DNA of 40,939 bases from Rhizobium sp. Q54 (GCA_945861265.1 CAMAUC010000025.1:1-40939); one strand, 5' to 3'; positions 8,479 through 17,179 are shown, counted from the first letter of the stretch. Notes: a model not told the origin generated them from the sequence alone. Made by a program: numbers and translations.

Positions 8479-9372
8479 ATGAATTTCGAGTGTGTGATTA
8501 TCGGCGGCGGGCCGGCCGGCCTGACCGCGGCGACCTATCTCGGCCGTTTCCGTCGCAAGGTACTCGTGATCGATGCGGGCGACAGCCGCGCGCTGCAGAT
8601 TCCCGAGAGTCATAATTATCCCGGCTTTGCCGAAGGCATATCCGGGCCTGATTTATTGCGAGAGTTGCGGCGACAAGCCGAGCAATATGGCGCCGACATG
8701 CTCCAGGGCACCGCTGAAGATATGCTGCGCGATGGTGATGGCTACGCGCTCAAGGTCGGTCGCCGGACGATGCGCGCGCCGCGCGTCCTGCTGGCCACCG
8801 GCCTCATCGACATCAGCCCGGCCATGCCGGGCGTTCGGCAGGCCGTCGCGCAAACGAGCATTCGCTATTGTCCGGTGTGCGACGCCTATGAGGCCACCGA
8901 CAAGGCCATCGCGGTCTATGGTTCGATCGAGGACGCCGAGCCGAAGGCGGCTTTCATGCGCACCTACAGCGACCGCGTCACGCTGTTGCCGACCGACAGC
9001 GAGATCGACCCGCGCGCCGCCGAGCGGCTGGCGGCGATCGGCGTGACGTTGGCGCCGTCGGCACCGCGCGATCTGCCCCCGGTCGACGACGGCATTTGCG
9101 CCACGCTGCAAGACTGCGAAGAATTGCGCTTCGATGTTCTCTATCCGGTGCTCGGCTGCGATGTGCGCGCCGGCCTAGTGAGCGCGCTCGGCGCGCGCTG
9201 CAACGATGTCGGCTGCGTCGTCGACGACGACAAACAGCGCACGACGGTCGCAAATATCTATGCGGCGGGCGACGTGGTGTCCGACCTGCATCAGTTGTCG
9301 GTCGCCGCCGGCCACGCCGCCATTGCCGCCACGGCAATCCATAAAAGCCTGCCGAATAATTTTCGCGGATGA
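8479..9372 (+). CDS. Thioredoxin-reductase-like FAD-dependent oxidoreductase
   Basis: 297 residues from the ATG at 8479; an upstream in-frame ATG at 8407 would add 24 residues in front of the FAD-binding motif and is unlikely. FAD motif VIIGGGPAGLTAATYLG at 6-22; redox pair Cys131-x-x-Cys134 (RYCPVCDAYE); C-terminal FAD segment IYAAGDVVSD. The second dinucleotide motif, GGGxxA in thioredoxin reductase, is degenerate here (VYGSIEDAEPKAA, about 147-158), so NADPH may bind poorly or not at all. It resembles the flavoprotein thiol oxidase branch of the family. Its stop overlaps the exonuclease start by 4 bp. Confidence 0.82.
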   Translation: MNFECVIIGGGPAGLTAATYLGRFRRKVLVIDAGDSRALQIPESHNYPGFAEGISGPDLLRELRRQAEQYGADMLQGTAEDMLRDGDGYALKVGRRTMRAPRVLLATGLIDISPAMPGVRQAVAQTSIRYCPVCDAYEATDKAIAVYGSIEDAEPKAAFMRTYSDRVTLLPTDSEIDPRAAERLAAIGVTLAPSAPRDLPPVDDGICATLQDCEELRFDVLYPVLGCDVRAGLVSALGARCNDVGCVVDDDKQRTTVANIYAAGDVVSDLHQLSVAAGHAAIAATAIHKSLPNNFRG

Positions 9373-10187
9373 AGATCGCCACTTTCAATATCAACAACAT
9401 CAACCGGCGGCTGGCGAACCTGCTGCAATGGCTCAAAAGCGCCAGACCCGACATTGTCTGCTTGCAGGAATTGAAGGCGGCCGACGCTAACTTTCCCGAA
9501 GCAGCGATATCAAAGGCCGGCTATCGATCAGTGTGGCGCGGTGAACGGACGCGGAATGGCGTCGCGATTTTATCGCGCGGCGGCGAGCCGATCGTCACGC
9601 GCACCGCCCTGCCCGGCGAGCCAAATGACAAGCAAAGCCGATACCTGGAAGCCGCGATCGACGGCATCCTGGTCGGCTGCCTCTATCTGCCGAACGGCAA
9701 TCCGCAACCGGGACCGAAATTCGACTACAAACTGGCCTGGTTCAAGCGCTTGCAGGCGCATGCCAAAAAACTGTTGGCGCAGGACATCCCGGTCATTCTC
9801 GCCGGCGACTACAATGTCGCGCCGACCGAACTCGATATTTGCAAAACCAAGTCCTGGGACGACGATGCGCTGATCGCGCCGGAAAGCCGCGCCGCTTATG
9901 CCAAACTCGTCAAGCAAGGCTGGACCGACGCCATCCGCACGCTGCATCCCGATGCGCCGATGTTCACGTTCTGGCACTACATGCGCAACCGCTGGCCGCG
10001 CGATGCCGGCCTGCGGCTCGATCATCTGCTGCTTTCGCCGCAACTGGCGGCGCAACTGAAAGACGCCGGCATCGATCGCGACGTCCGCGGCAGATCGAAC
10101 GCCAGCGATCACGCGCCGGTCTGGATCGAACTCGGGGCAACGAAACGAAAGGCACTTCTGTCCTCAACGCGCAACCGCAAAGGATAA
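9369..10187 (+). CDS. xthA: Exodeoxyribonuclease III (AP endonuclease)
   Basis: 272 residues, the usual length. Cuts DNA 5' to abasic sites and degrades 3' ends in base-excision repair. Active-site landmarks of the exonuclease III/EEP fold: FNINNIN at 6-12, Glu34 in CLQELKA (metal), GDYNVAPTELD (Asp and Asn) and the terminal SDHAPV with its Asp-His pair. Translationally coupled by ATGA to the upstream flavoprotein. Confidence 0.93.
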   Translation: MKIATFNINNINRRLANLLQWLKSARPDIVCLQELKAADANFPEAAISKAGYRSVWRGERTRNGVAILSRGGEPIVTRTALPGEPNDKQSRYLEAAIDGILVGCLYLPNGNPQPGPKFDYKLAWFKRLQAHAKKLLAQDIPVILAGDYNVAPTELDICKTKSWDDDALIAPESRAAYAKLVKQGWTDAIRTLHPDAPMFTFWHYMRNRWPRDAGLRLDHLLLSPQLAAQLKDAGIDRDVRGRSNASDHAPVWIELGATKRKALLSSTRNRKG

Positions 10188-10306
10188 CGCAGGGTACCAG
10201 CGCACGTTCTTGATGCCGACTAATGTTTCGGTGGTTACTGCTTGTGCCTGCCGCGCGGTTCCCCATCTGCAAGGTGCACGCCTTCCCTTGAACTGAGGAA
10301 TTATCC

Positions 10307-11395
10307 ATGTCGCTGCTGTTTTCGAAAGCCACCCTTGGCAAGCTGCCGCTACAGAACCACCTCGCTATGGCGCCGCTGACGCGCAGCCGCGCAACCGGCA
10401 ACGTGCCCAACGACCTGATGGCGGACTATTACGCCCAGCGCGCCGGCATGGGTCTGATCATCACCGAAGGCACCTCGCCCTCGCCCAACGGTCTTGGCTA
10501 TGCGCGCATCCCCGGTATCTTCTCACCGGAGCAGGTTGCCGGCTGGAAGAAGGTCACCGGCGCGGTGCATGCGAAGGGCGCCAAGATTTTCGTGCAGTTG
10601 ATGCATACCGGCCGCATCGGCCATCAGCTCAATCTGCCGAAGGGCGGCCGCATTGTTGCACCGTCGGCGATCGCAGCCGCCGGGCAGATGTACACCGACG
10701 CCGAAGGCATGAAGGATCATCCGGTGCCGGAAGCGATGTCGGAAGCCGACATCATGATGACCACCGCCGAATACGTAAACGCCGCCACCAACGCGGTGAA
10801 GGCCGGCTTCGACGGCGTCGAGTTGCACGGCGCCAACGGCTATTTGCTCGAGCAGTTCATCCGGCCGAATTCCAACGTCCGCACCGACCAATATGGCGGT
10901 TCAATCGAAAACCGCGCCCGCTTCGTGCTGGAAGTCGCCGAAGCGGTGGCCGCGGCCATCGGCAAGGACAAGGTCGGCATCCGGCTGTCGCCCTACGGCG
11001 TGTTCAACGACATGCCGCTCTATCCGGAGATGGAAGCCGACTACACCTATCTGGCCGGCAAGCTCAACGCGCTTGGCCTCGCCTACATTCATCTCGTCGA
11101 TCACTCGGCGCAGGGCGCGCCAAAGGTGCCGGACTCGATCAAGGCGACGTTCCGCAAAGTCTTCAAGCAAGTGCTGATCCTGTCGGGCGGCTATGACGTC
11201 GCGCGGGCCGAGGCCGATCTTGCCGCCGGCCGCGCCGATCTGATCGCTTTCGGCAAGCCGATCCTGGCCAATCCCGATCTGGTCGAACGCTGGAAAGCCG
11301 GCGCGGCTTTGAATGCGCCGGACATGGCGACCTTCTATACGCCAGGCGCCAAGGGCTACACCGACTACCCGGCGCTTGTCGCACAACCGGCCTGA
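10307..11395 (+). CDS. Old Yellow Enzyme-family NADH:flavin oxidoreductase / alkene reductase
   Basis: 362 residues, the full length of the NemA/XenB class. FMN-dependent reduction of activated alkenes, N-ethylmaleimide or nitro-esters. Signature elements: APLTRSRATGNVPNDLMADYYAQRA near the N-terminus, the catalytic region ELHGANGYLLEQF with its Tyr proton donor, and NVRTDQYGGSIENRARF. The ATG at 10307 has TGAGGAA upstream. Probably monocistronic: a hairpin follows 34 bp after the stop. Confidence 0.92.
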   Translation: MSLLFSKATLGKLPLQNHLAMAPLTRSRATGNVPNDLMADYYAQRAGMGLIITEGTSPSPNGLGYARIPGIFSPEQVAGWKKVTGAVHAKGAKIFVQLMHTGRIGHQLNLPKGGRIVAPSAIAAAGQMYTDAEGMKDHPVPEAMSEADIMMTTAEYVNAATNAVKAGFDGVELHGANGYLLEQFIRPNSNVRTDQYGGSIENRARFVLEVAEAVAAAIGKDKVGIRLSPYGVFNDMPLYPEMEADYTYLAGKLNALGLAYIHLVDHSAQGAPKVPDSIKATFRKVFKQVLILSGGYDVARAEADLAAGRADLIAFGKPILANPDLVERWKAGAALNAPDMATFYTPGAKGYTDYPALVAQPA

Positions 11396-11429
11396 CCGCC
11401 TACAATCGCAAGGCACTTTCCATGAGATA

Positions 11430-11458
11430 GGCATCCGCGCCATAAAGGCGCGGATGCC
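11430..11458. terminator. Strong hairpin after the Old Yellow Enzyme gene
   Basis: A perfect 12-bp stem (GGCATCCGCGCC / GGCGCGGATGCC) with a 5-nt ATAAA loop, placed 34 bp after the upstream stop and 24 bp before the next start. It lacks a U-tract but is the likely 3' end of the upstream transcript. Confidence 0.65.
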
Positions 11459-11482
11459 CCGCCCGTTTGAAGAATCAAGCCC

Positions 11483-12154
11483 GTGATCCCCTGGACCCTC
11501 GTCGATACGGCCACTATTCCCGGCGGCGGCGAAATGCGCCTGATGCGGCGCGGGCTCGAGTTCTCGATCAAGCTCGGCGGCAACGAACTGATGAACAGCC
11601 GCCTGAGCGGCTCCGAGCAGGCGCTCGCCACCTTCGCCTGCGATCTTATCGCCACCCGCAACCGGGCGCGGCTGCTGATCGGCGGGCTCGGCATGGGCTT
11701 CACGTTGCGCGCCGCGCTCAACAAGCTGCCGCAGGACGCGCATATCGACGTCGCCGAACTGGTGCCGGCGGTAATTGCCTGGGCGCGTGGGCCGATGGCG
11801 GAGATTTTTGCACATAGCCTGAGCGATCGGCGCGTCCATTTACGCCAGACCGACGTCGCCACGATGATCGCCGCCGATGCCGCGACGTATGACGCCATTC
11901 TGCTCGATGTCGACAATGGGCCTGAGGGCCTGAGCCGCCCCGGCAACGATTCGCTCTATGACCTGCCCGGCCTGAGCGCGGCGCATACGGCGCTGCGGGC
12001 GGGCGGTGTGCTGTCGGTGTGGTCGTCGGCGCCGGACCCTAACTTCACGCACCGCCTGCGGCAGGCCGGATTCAGCGTCGAGGAAAAGCGCGTGCGCGCC
12101 AACGCCGCGCGCGGCGGCGCCCGTCACGTCATCTGGCTGGCGACGCGCGCTTAG
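11483..12154 (+). CDS. Spermidine-synthase-like methyltransferase-fold protein
   Basis: 223 residues; start is GTG at 11483. The Rossmann-type fold of polyamine aminopropyltransferases is recognisable: LLIGGLGMGFTLRAAL (SAM/decarboxy-SAM binding glycine loop), VAELVPAVIAWAR, then YDAILLDVDNGPEGL and ALRAGGVLSVWSS. It is shorter than true SpeE (about 280-300) and I do not see the usual tyrosine-rich putrescine-binding N-terminal domain, so real spermidine synthase activity is doubtful. Such short homologues are commonly annotated as spermidine synthase without proof. Confidence 0.7.
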   Translation: MIPWTLVDTATIPGGGEMRLMRRGLEFSIKLGGNELMNSRLSGSEQALATFACDLIATRNRARLLIGGLGMGFTLRAALNKLPQDAHIDVAELVPAVIAWARGPMAEIFAHSLSDRRVHLRQTDVATMIAADAATYDAILLDVDNGPEGLSRPGNDSLYDLPGLSAAHTALRAGGVLSVWSSAPDPNFTHRLRQAGFSVEEKRVRANAARGGARHVIWLATRA

Positions 12155-12213
12155 CGTCTTGATTTTTCGCGTTTCCGGACGGCGAACCGGTTCCCACTTC
12201 GCCTGGAACGCTC

Positions 12214-12474
12214 CTAGACGACAATAAAAGCGACGCCCATGCGGTGCGGTTCGGCACGCCATGCCACCTTGCAAACACGGGTCTTGGTCTCGCCTTTGAT
12301 TTCCAGTTCGAACTGATCAGGAATGCTAGCGATATTGACAAAGGTCAGCCCGGCCCCGCCGTCGGAAATATCCGCCACCGTGCACATCACCGGCGGCAAG
12401 TTACGCTTGATAAAGGCCATAGCAGCGCGATTATTGCCAGGTGTGCGCGGATATTGACGTTGATCGACTGACAT
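12214..12474 (-). CDS. PilZ-domain protein (c-di-GMP binding candidate)
   Basis: 86 residues from the ATG at 12474; the whole protein is one PilZ domain. The two c-di-GMP contact motifs are visible: RQYPR near residue 5 (RxxxR) and DISDGGAGL (D/NxSxxG) about 30 residues later. Single-domain PilZ proteins act as c-di-GMP adaptors affecting motility, polysaccharide or cell cycle. Isolated gene, convergent with the spermidine-synthase-like gene. Confidence 0.82.
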   Translation of the reverse strand: MSVDQRQYPRTPGNNRAAMAFIKRNLPPVMCTVADISDGGAGLTFVNIASIPDQFELEIKGETKTRVCKVAWRAEPHRMGVAFIVV

Positions 12475-12618
12475 TGCGGCGCCTTTTGTGCCGGTCACGG
12501 GACACACAGCTTGCCGCCAATTTATTAAAAAGCCATTCGGCCCGGGGCGACGAAATTGCCCGCGAGTTGTCTAAAATTGTACATCGACGACAAGTCGAAT
12601 GAGCCGGCGCGGCCTCTG

Positions 12619-12846
12619 TCAATCCAGCTGGCGCGCCGGCACCTCGATCGGATTGCAGTTGCGCCGGCCGGACTCGAAACACAATTGCGCCTTGCGCGAA
12701 TCGACCATCGCATTGGCCAGCCAAATGCCGCCGGCGACAATGAGGACACCGGCGACCGCCAGAAAGATGTTGGTGGCGCGCCAGTCCTGCTCATCGATCT
12801 CCTGATCCCGATCGGGATCCGGCGGGCGTTCGGTCTGCCGATCCAT
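12619..12846 (-). CDS. Small single-pass membrane protein
   Basis: 75 residues: a very acidic/charged N-terminal tail (DRQTERPPDPDRDQEIDEQD), one hydrophobic helix at about 28-46 (NIFLAVAGVLIVAGGIWLA), and a short C-terminal tail with two cysteines, CFESGRRNC, that could form a disulfide if periplasmic. By the positive-inside rule its orientation is not clear. It starts 4 bp after the DoxX stop, so the two are probably translationally coupled and may act together. No known family recognised. Confidence 0.65.
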   Translation of the reverse strand: MDRQTERPPDPDRDQEIDEQDWRATNIFLAVAGVLIVAGGIWLANAMVDSRKAQLCFESGRRNCNPIEVPARQLD

Positions 12847-12850
12847 GCCG

Positions 12851-13318
12851 TCAGCCCCGGCGGCGCAGCCAATGATCGACGCTGAAGCGGCCGCTGCCGG
12901 CGACGAACAGGAACAGGAAGCCGCCGACCATGGCCATGTTTTTGTAAAAACTGCTGTCCTGCGCGCGCCGCGCGGCGGCATCGGTAAAGGTCCAGTAAGC
13001 GTGCGAACTGAAGGTCGCGACCAGCATGAAGGCGACCATCGCAATTACGAAATAGCGGGTGGCCAGGCCAAGGATGATGGCAATGCCCCCGAAAAATTCC
13101 AGGGGCACCGACACATAGGCAAGAACGGGCGGCAGGCCGCGCGCCGGAAACGTGGCCGCATAGGCGCCGATGTCGAAAATCTTGCCGTAGCCACTGCGCA
13201 CGAAAATCCAGCCGAGCAGGATGCGGCCGGCCAGCAGCAGAAAGTCCGCGGTACTCGCCGCGACGGCGTCGGCATGCGACAGCGCCGGCAGCGAGCTTTT
13301 TTCGGTTGAGAATGTCAT
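12851..13318 (-). CDS. DoxX-family membrane protein
   Basis: 155 residues from the ATG at 13318, chosen because AGGAAACAG sits just upstream; an earlier in-frame start at 13354 lacks a ribosome site. Four hydrophobic helices and the family signature GRILLGWIFVRSGYGKIFD plus the later FYKNMAMVGGFLFLFV. DoxX proteins are inner-membrane proteins linked to quinone or thiosulfate oxidation and redox stress in some species; the function here is unknown. Upstream gene of a two-gene unit with the small membrane protein; divergent from tldD. Confidence 0.85.
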   Translation of the reverse strand: MTFSTEKSSLPALSHADAVAASTADFLLLAGRILLGWIFVRSGYGKIFDIGAYAATFPARGLPPVLAYVSVPLEFFGGIAIILGLATRYFVIAMVAFMLVATFSSHAYWTFTDAAARRAQDSSFYKNMAMVGGFLFLFVAGSGRFSVDHWLRRRG

Positions 13319-13499
13319 TGCTGTTTCCTGAGATCTGGAAGCCGGGAACTTCATACGGGAAGGAACATCCGCCGCCCATTATTCTTCCATAAAATTGCCG
13401 CGACATCTTTGCCCGATCGGGCGGCAGACAAGCCGACCCTCGCCAAATCGCCCCGGAAGCCCTATCTGATAGTGATCACCGCCACCGGAGAACAGAGCC

Positions 13500-14921
13500 A
13501 TGGACCCCGCCATTTCGTCGCTGATCGACCGCGCCGGCCTCGACAAAGGCAAGGTGCGCCAGTTGATAGGACGCGGGCTGGAAGGCGCCGACGATGGCGA
13601 ACTGTTCCTCGAATACAAGCAGACCGAAGCGTTGGCCTTCGACAATGGCCGGCTGAAGCAGGCCACCTACGACACCTCGCAGGGCTTCGGCCTGCGCGCG
13701 GTGAAAGACGAAGCGGTCGGCTATGCCCACGCTTCCGATCTGTCGGAAGGCGCGCTGGCGCGTGCCGCCGAGGCGGTGCGCGCGGTCAAGGGCGGTTACA
13801 GCGGCAACTACGCCGCCGCGCCGAGCCGCACCAACCGCAAGCTTTACGGCGACGAGAATCCGCTTGGGACGCCTTCCTTTGAAGACAAGGTGAAACTGCT
13901 GGAGACCATCGACGCTTATGCGCGCGCCAAGGACCCGCGCGTGCGGCAGGTGACGGCGAGCATCGCCGCGACCTGGCAGGTGGTGGAAATTTTGCGCGCC
14001 GATGGCGAGACCTATCGCGACATCCGGCCGCTGGTGCGCCTCAACGTGTCGGTCGTCGCCGGCGATGGCGATCGGCAGGAATCCGGCAGCCACGGCGTCG
14101 GCGGCCGCGAGGGCTATCAGCGCTTCATCGAACCTTCGATGTGGCAAGGCGCGGTCGATGAGGCCGTGCGTCAGGCCATGGTCAATCTCACCGCCGTCGC
14201 CGCGCCGGCCGGCGAGATGGATGTAGTACTTGGTGCTGGTTGGCCGGGCGTAATGCTGCATGAAGCTGTCGGTCATGGCCTCGAAGGCGACTTCAACCGC
14301 AAGAAGACTTCTGCTTTCGCCGGGCTCATGGGCCAGCAGGTCGCCGCCAAGGGCGTCACCGTGGTCGATGACGGCACGCTGCAATCGCGGCGCGGTTCGC
14401 TGTCGATTGACGACGAAGGCACGCCGACCAACCGCACCGTGCTGATCGAGGACGGCATCCTCGTCGGCTACATGCAGGACCGCCAGAATGCGCGCCTGAT
14501 GGGCATGAAGCCGACCGGCAACGGCCGCCGCGAGAGCCACGCGCATGTGCCGATGCCGCGCATGACTAACACCGCGATGCTTGCCGGAAAGCACGATCCG
14601 GCCGAGATAATCGCATCGGTGAAGAACGGACTCTACGCCGTCAACTTCGGCGGTGGCCAGGTCGACATCACCTCCGGCAAATACGTGTTTCAGTGCACCG
14701 AAGCCTACAAGATCGAGAACGGCAAGGTCACCGCGCCGGTGAAAGGCGCCATGCTGATCGGCAACGGGCCGACCGACCTGCACCGCATCTCGATGATCGG
14801 CAATGACTTCGCGCTCGATCCCGGCATCGGCACCTGCGGCAAGAACGGTCAAGGCGTGCCGGTCGGCGTCGGCCAGCCGAGCCTGCGCATGGACCGCATT
14901 ACGGTGGGCGGGACGGCGTAG
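13500..14921 (+). CDS. tldD: TldD zinc metalloprotease subunit
   Basis: 473 residues, the normal TldD length. Works with TldE/PmbA to degrade unfolded peptides and, in some systems, to process modified peptides. The zinc motif HExxxH is present at His254-Glu255...His259 (MLHEAVGHGLEGD), and the C-terminal region CGKNGQGVPVGVGQPSLRM matches TldD. ATG at 13500 with GGAG upstream. The partner gene tldE is not in this window. Its 3' end is convergent with the PAN gene, leaving 6 bp. Confidence 0.96.
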   Translation: MDPAISSLIDRAGLDKGKVRQLIGRGLEGADDGELFLEYKQTEALAFDNGRLKQATYDTSQGFGLRAVKDEAVGYAHASDLSEGALARAAEAVRAVKGGYSGNYAAAPSRTNRKLYGDENPLGTPSFEDKVKLLETIDAYARAKDPRVRQVTASIAATWQVVEILRADGETYRDIRPLVRLNVSVVAGDGDRQESGSHGVGGREGYQRFIEPSMWQGAVDEAVRQAMVNLTAVAAPAGEMDVVLGAGWPGVMLHEAVGHGLEGDFNRKKTSAFAGLMGQQVAAKGVTVVDDGTLQSRRGSLSIDDEGTPTNRTVLIEDGILVGYMQDRQNARLMGMKPTGNGRRESHAHVPMPRMTNTAMLAGKHDPAEIIASVKNGLYAVNFGGGQVDITSGKYVFQCTEAYKIENGKVTAPVKGAMLIGNGPTDLHRISMIGNDFALDPGIGTCGKNGQGVPVGVGQPSLRMDRITVGGTA

Positions 14922-14927
14922 CGGCGG

Positions 14928-15467
14928 CTAGCGCACAACCCCCGACACGCAACACGGCTTTGGCCGCGGCCGCGTGATGCGGTCTTTCAGGAAGCAACGC
15001 GCCGACGCGCCGATATAACCCGGCCGCACATAGGTCCAGGCGCGGCATTTATTGTCGGCGTCGCAAGCGGCGACACAGGCCGCGCCGGTTGAATCCGACG
15101 GCGTTTCGAAATTGCGATAGTCGCCGCCGACACGGTCGATCGCGGGCTCAACCGGCCCTTTACGCAGCTCGATGACGCCGGCGCCGCGCACGCCCGACAC
15201 GCAGCATCGGTCCTCGAAACGCGGCACCACTTTGTTTTTGAGCCAGCACTGAGCGTAGGCTTTTTCCGACCGCGGATAGGAGAACGTCCAGGCCTGGCAG
15301 CGGCCGTCGCGCTCGCAGCGCTGGGCGCATTCGGCCGGGTCGCCGGAGCGGATGTCGAATTTCAGATAGTCGCCGCCACGGCGATCAAAGCCGCTCTGCG
15401 CCTGCGCCGCACCGGCGAGGACCAGCCCCGCCAGCAGCGCGCAAAAGAATCTGAACCGCAAAATCAT
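14928..15467 (-). CDS. Secreted protein with two PAN/Apple domains
   Basis: 179 residues: signal peptide at about 1-23 (LLAGLVLAGAAQAQ), then two similar repeats. Each repeat has a GGDY-[LR]-[KN]-F start, a pair of Cys in the AECAQRCERDGRCQAW / AACVAACDADNKCRAW type of segment, a CWLK/CFLK strand and ends with CCVSG. The regular cysteine pattern predicts a disulfide-bonded periplasmic or extracellular protein. PAN domains bind proteins or carbohydrates. No neighbour suggests a partner. Confidence 0.82.
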   Translation of the reverse strand: MILRFRFFCALLAGLVLAGAAQAQSGFDRRGGDYLKFDIRSGDPAECAQRCERDGRCQAWTFSYPRSEKAYAQCWLKNKVVPRFEDRCCVSGVRGAGVIELRKGPVEPAIDRVGGDYRNFETPSDSTGAACVAACDADNKCRAWTYVRPGYIGASARCFLKDRITRPRPKPCCVSGVVR

Positions 15468-15530
15468 GCCGCATCCTAAACCAGAAGGCGGCGATTGCCG
15501 CGCCGGAAACCGGATGGGCGGAAAAAGTTT

Positions 15531-15557
15531 GCGCCCGCCGGAGGGGCCGGCGGGCGC
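15531..15557 (-). terminator. Intrinsic terminator of the DUF1127 gene
   Basis: A perfect 11-bp GC stem (GCGCCCGCCGG / CCGGCGGGCGC) with a 5-nt loop. Read on the minus strand it is followed by AAACTTTTT, so it is a true rho-independent terminator about 75 bp after the DUF1127 stop. A second, weaker hairpin (GGCCGAT / ATCGGCC) lies at 15604-15624 nearer the stop. Confidence 0.75.
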
Positions 15558-15632
15558 TGATGATCCGGGCGCGAGAGGGGATTTCGCGTGATCCCGGATC
15601 CGCGGCCGATGAGAGGGATCGGCCGTTTGGCG

Positions 15633-15995
15633 TTAAATGCTCTGGCGCGCCGGCCGGTCGGTCGCCGGGCGGTGAAAGGCGCTGTCGGCCGCCGGATTGC
15701 TGGCCATGCGGATCACGGCGCGGTTCATGCGGCGCTCGATGGCGCGCTCGCTCAATAGCGCTGTCGGGTCCTCCCACAACGGCGTCGAGAAGGCGTCGAC
15801 GACGTCCGAGCGGGTCAGGCCGATATCGGCCAGCATGTGACGGTCGAGACGGGCCAGCACATTGGCATCGCGGCGGTGGCGCAGGGCGCGCGCAATGGCT
15901 TTGAGCGAATAGGCGGCCGGCGCGACAGCGGCGGCAACAACGCGGGCCAAAGTACCAGCGGCGAGCGGAACAACAGGATAATGTGCGGTCGTCAT
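15633..15995 (-). CDS. DUF1127-domain protein
   Basis: 120 residues from the ATG at 15995, preceded by GGAGA. The arginine-rich DUF1127 core, RHRRDANVLARLDRHMLADIGLTRSDV at about 41-67, is clear; most relatives are about 50-90 residues, so this one has both N- and C-terminal extensions (the C-terminal 45 residues, with a RAIERRMNRAVIR segment, are also basic). DUF1127 proteins in rhizobia and Rhodobacter bind RNA or influence RNA turnover and phosphate/arginine metabolism. Divergent from a LysR regulator, an arrangement that suggests regulation by it. Confidence 0.85.
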   Translation of the reverse strand: MTTAHYPVVPLAAGTLARVVAAAVAPAAYSLKAIARALRHRRDANVLARLDRHMLADIGLTRSDVVDAFSTPLWEDPTALLSERAIERRMNRAVIRMASNPAADSAFHRPATDRPARQSI

Positions 15996-16296
15996 GGCAG
16001 TCTCCATCCAAGTCAGCGGGGTCGAGGCATGATCGCCTTGAAAGCCCGGCTTCGAGCCACCCGGTCTCCCAACCCGGTTCCTTCCGAAGCACGACCTGTA
16101 TGCGCGCCGGCTATTGATTAGTGAAACGAATGTTTTTAATCTGACCAATCAGGAATACTGATGTTAACGATTATGGCCGAATGGGACTATTAGCCGCCGA
16201 AAAATCGCTCGTTGAAACAATCCGATGTCGTTTCCGTGAGCAGCTTTGTGGCGTGCTGAAATTAACGCCGAGCCAGACCAATTTGGGATGCCTGCC
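15996..16296. other. Divergent DUF1127/LysR promoter region
   Basis: 301 bp with no gene. The AT-rich part at about 16110-16180 contains TTGATTAGTG, CTGACCAATCAG and TGTTAACGAT and is where a LysR box would be expected, but I cannot fix one T-N11-A site with confidence. Confidence 0.55.
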
Positions 16297-17178
16297 ATGA
16301 CCGCGCTTCTCGACGTCGATCAATTGCGTACCTTTGTCGCCATCGCCGAAACCGGCAGCTTCACCAAGGCGGCCGAGGTCGTGAACAAGACCCAGTCCGC
16401 CGTCTCCATGCAGATGAAACGGCTGGAGGAGCGCCTGGAGCGGCCGATTTTTGCCCGCGACGGCCGCGCCAGCAAGCTCACCGACGACGGCCAGCGCCTG
16501 CTCGATTACGCCCGGCGAATCATCAAGCTCAATGTCGAGACCATCGCCGCCTTTTCCGACGCCGAATTGTCCGGCCGGGTCAGGCTCGGCGTCCCGGACG
16601 ACTATGCCGACCGCTATCTGCCGGAGATCATGGCGCGGTTCTCGCGCGCCTATCCGAGCGTCGAACTGTCGGTGATCTGCGAGCCCTCGGTCGACCTTCT
16701 GAAGCGCATCGACGCCAACGAGATCGATCTGGCCATCGTCACCAATTGCGACTCCAAGCGCGCCTCGGAAACCTTTCGCCGCGAACGTCTGCTCTGGGTG
16801 ACTTCGAACCGGCACGCCACGCATTCCGAGGAACGATTGCCGCTGGCGCTCGGCCGGCCGACCTGCAGCTGGCGGCGTTCGGCCATCGACCGGCTGGACA
16901 CCATGGCGCGGCCCTATCGCGTTCTCTATTCGAGTTCGAATGCCGGCGCGGTCGCCGCCGCCGTACTCGCCGGCTTCGCCGTGTCGGTGCTGCCGGAGTC
17001 GGGGCTTCGCCCCGGCATGCGCGTCTTGACCGCCGCCGACGGTTTCCCCGAACTGCCGAGCTGCAATATCGGGCTGGTGCGCAATGCGCATGAGGGCTCG
17101 TCGCTCGCCGACGCGCTGGCCGAGCACATCATTCTGTCGCTCGATAATTTGTCGGAATCGGTGCAGGCGGCGGAGTAG
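16297..17178 (+). CDS. LysR-family transcriptional regulator
   Basis: 293 residues from the ATG at 16297 (GGGA eight bases upstream). LysR helix-turn-helix at about 7-65: LDVDQLRTFVAIAETGSFTKAAE... and KTQSAVSMQMKRLEERL, then the effector domain opening RVRLGVPDDYADRYLPEIM. Four cysteines are present at 128, 151, 190 and 256, which leaves a redox-sensing role possible. Next to gshA/ybaK on one side (convergent) and the DUF1127 gene on the other (divergent). In rhizobia some LysR regulators (for example LsrB) act on glutathione synthesis; whether this is one is unproven. Confidence 0.93.
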   Translation: MTALLDVDQLRTFVAIAETGSFTKAAEVVNKTQSAVSMQMKRLEERLERPIFARDGRASKLTDDGQRLLDYARRIIKLNVETIAAFSDAELSGRVRLGVPDDYADRYLPEIMARFSRAYPSVELSVICEPSVDLLKRIDANEIDLAIVTNCDSKRASETFRRERLLWVTSNRHATHSEERLPLALGRPTCSWRRSAIDRLDTMARPYRVLYSSSNAGAVAAAVLAGFAVSVLPESGLRPGMRVLTAADGFPELPSCNIGLVRNAHEGSSLADALAEHIILSLDNLSESVQAAE

Positions 17179-17179
17179 C

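Noticed and set aside
13476-14852. 458-residue open frame opposite tldD
   Set aside because: tldD on the plus strand has the HExxxH motif and normal length; the antisense frame has no recognisable domain.
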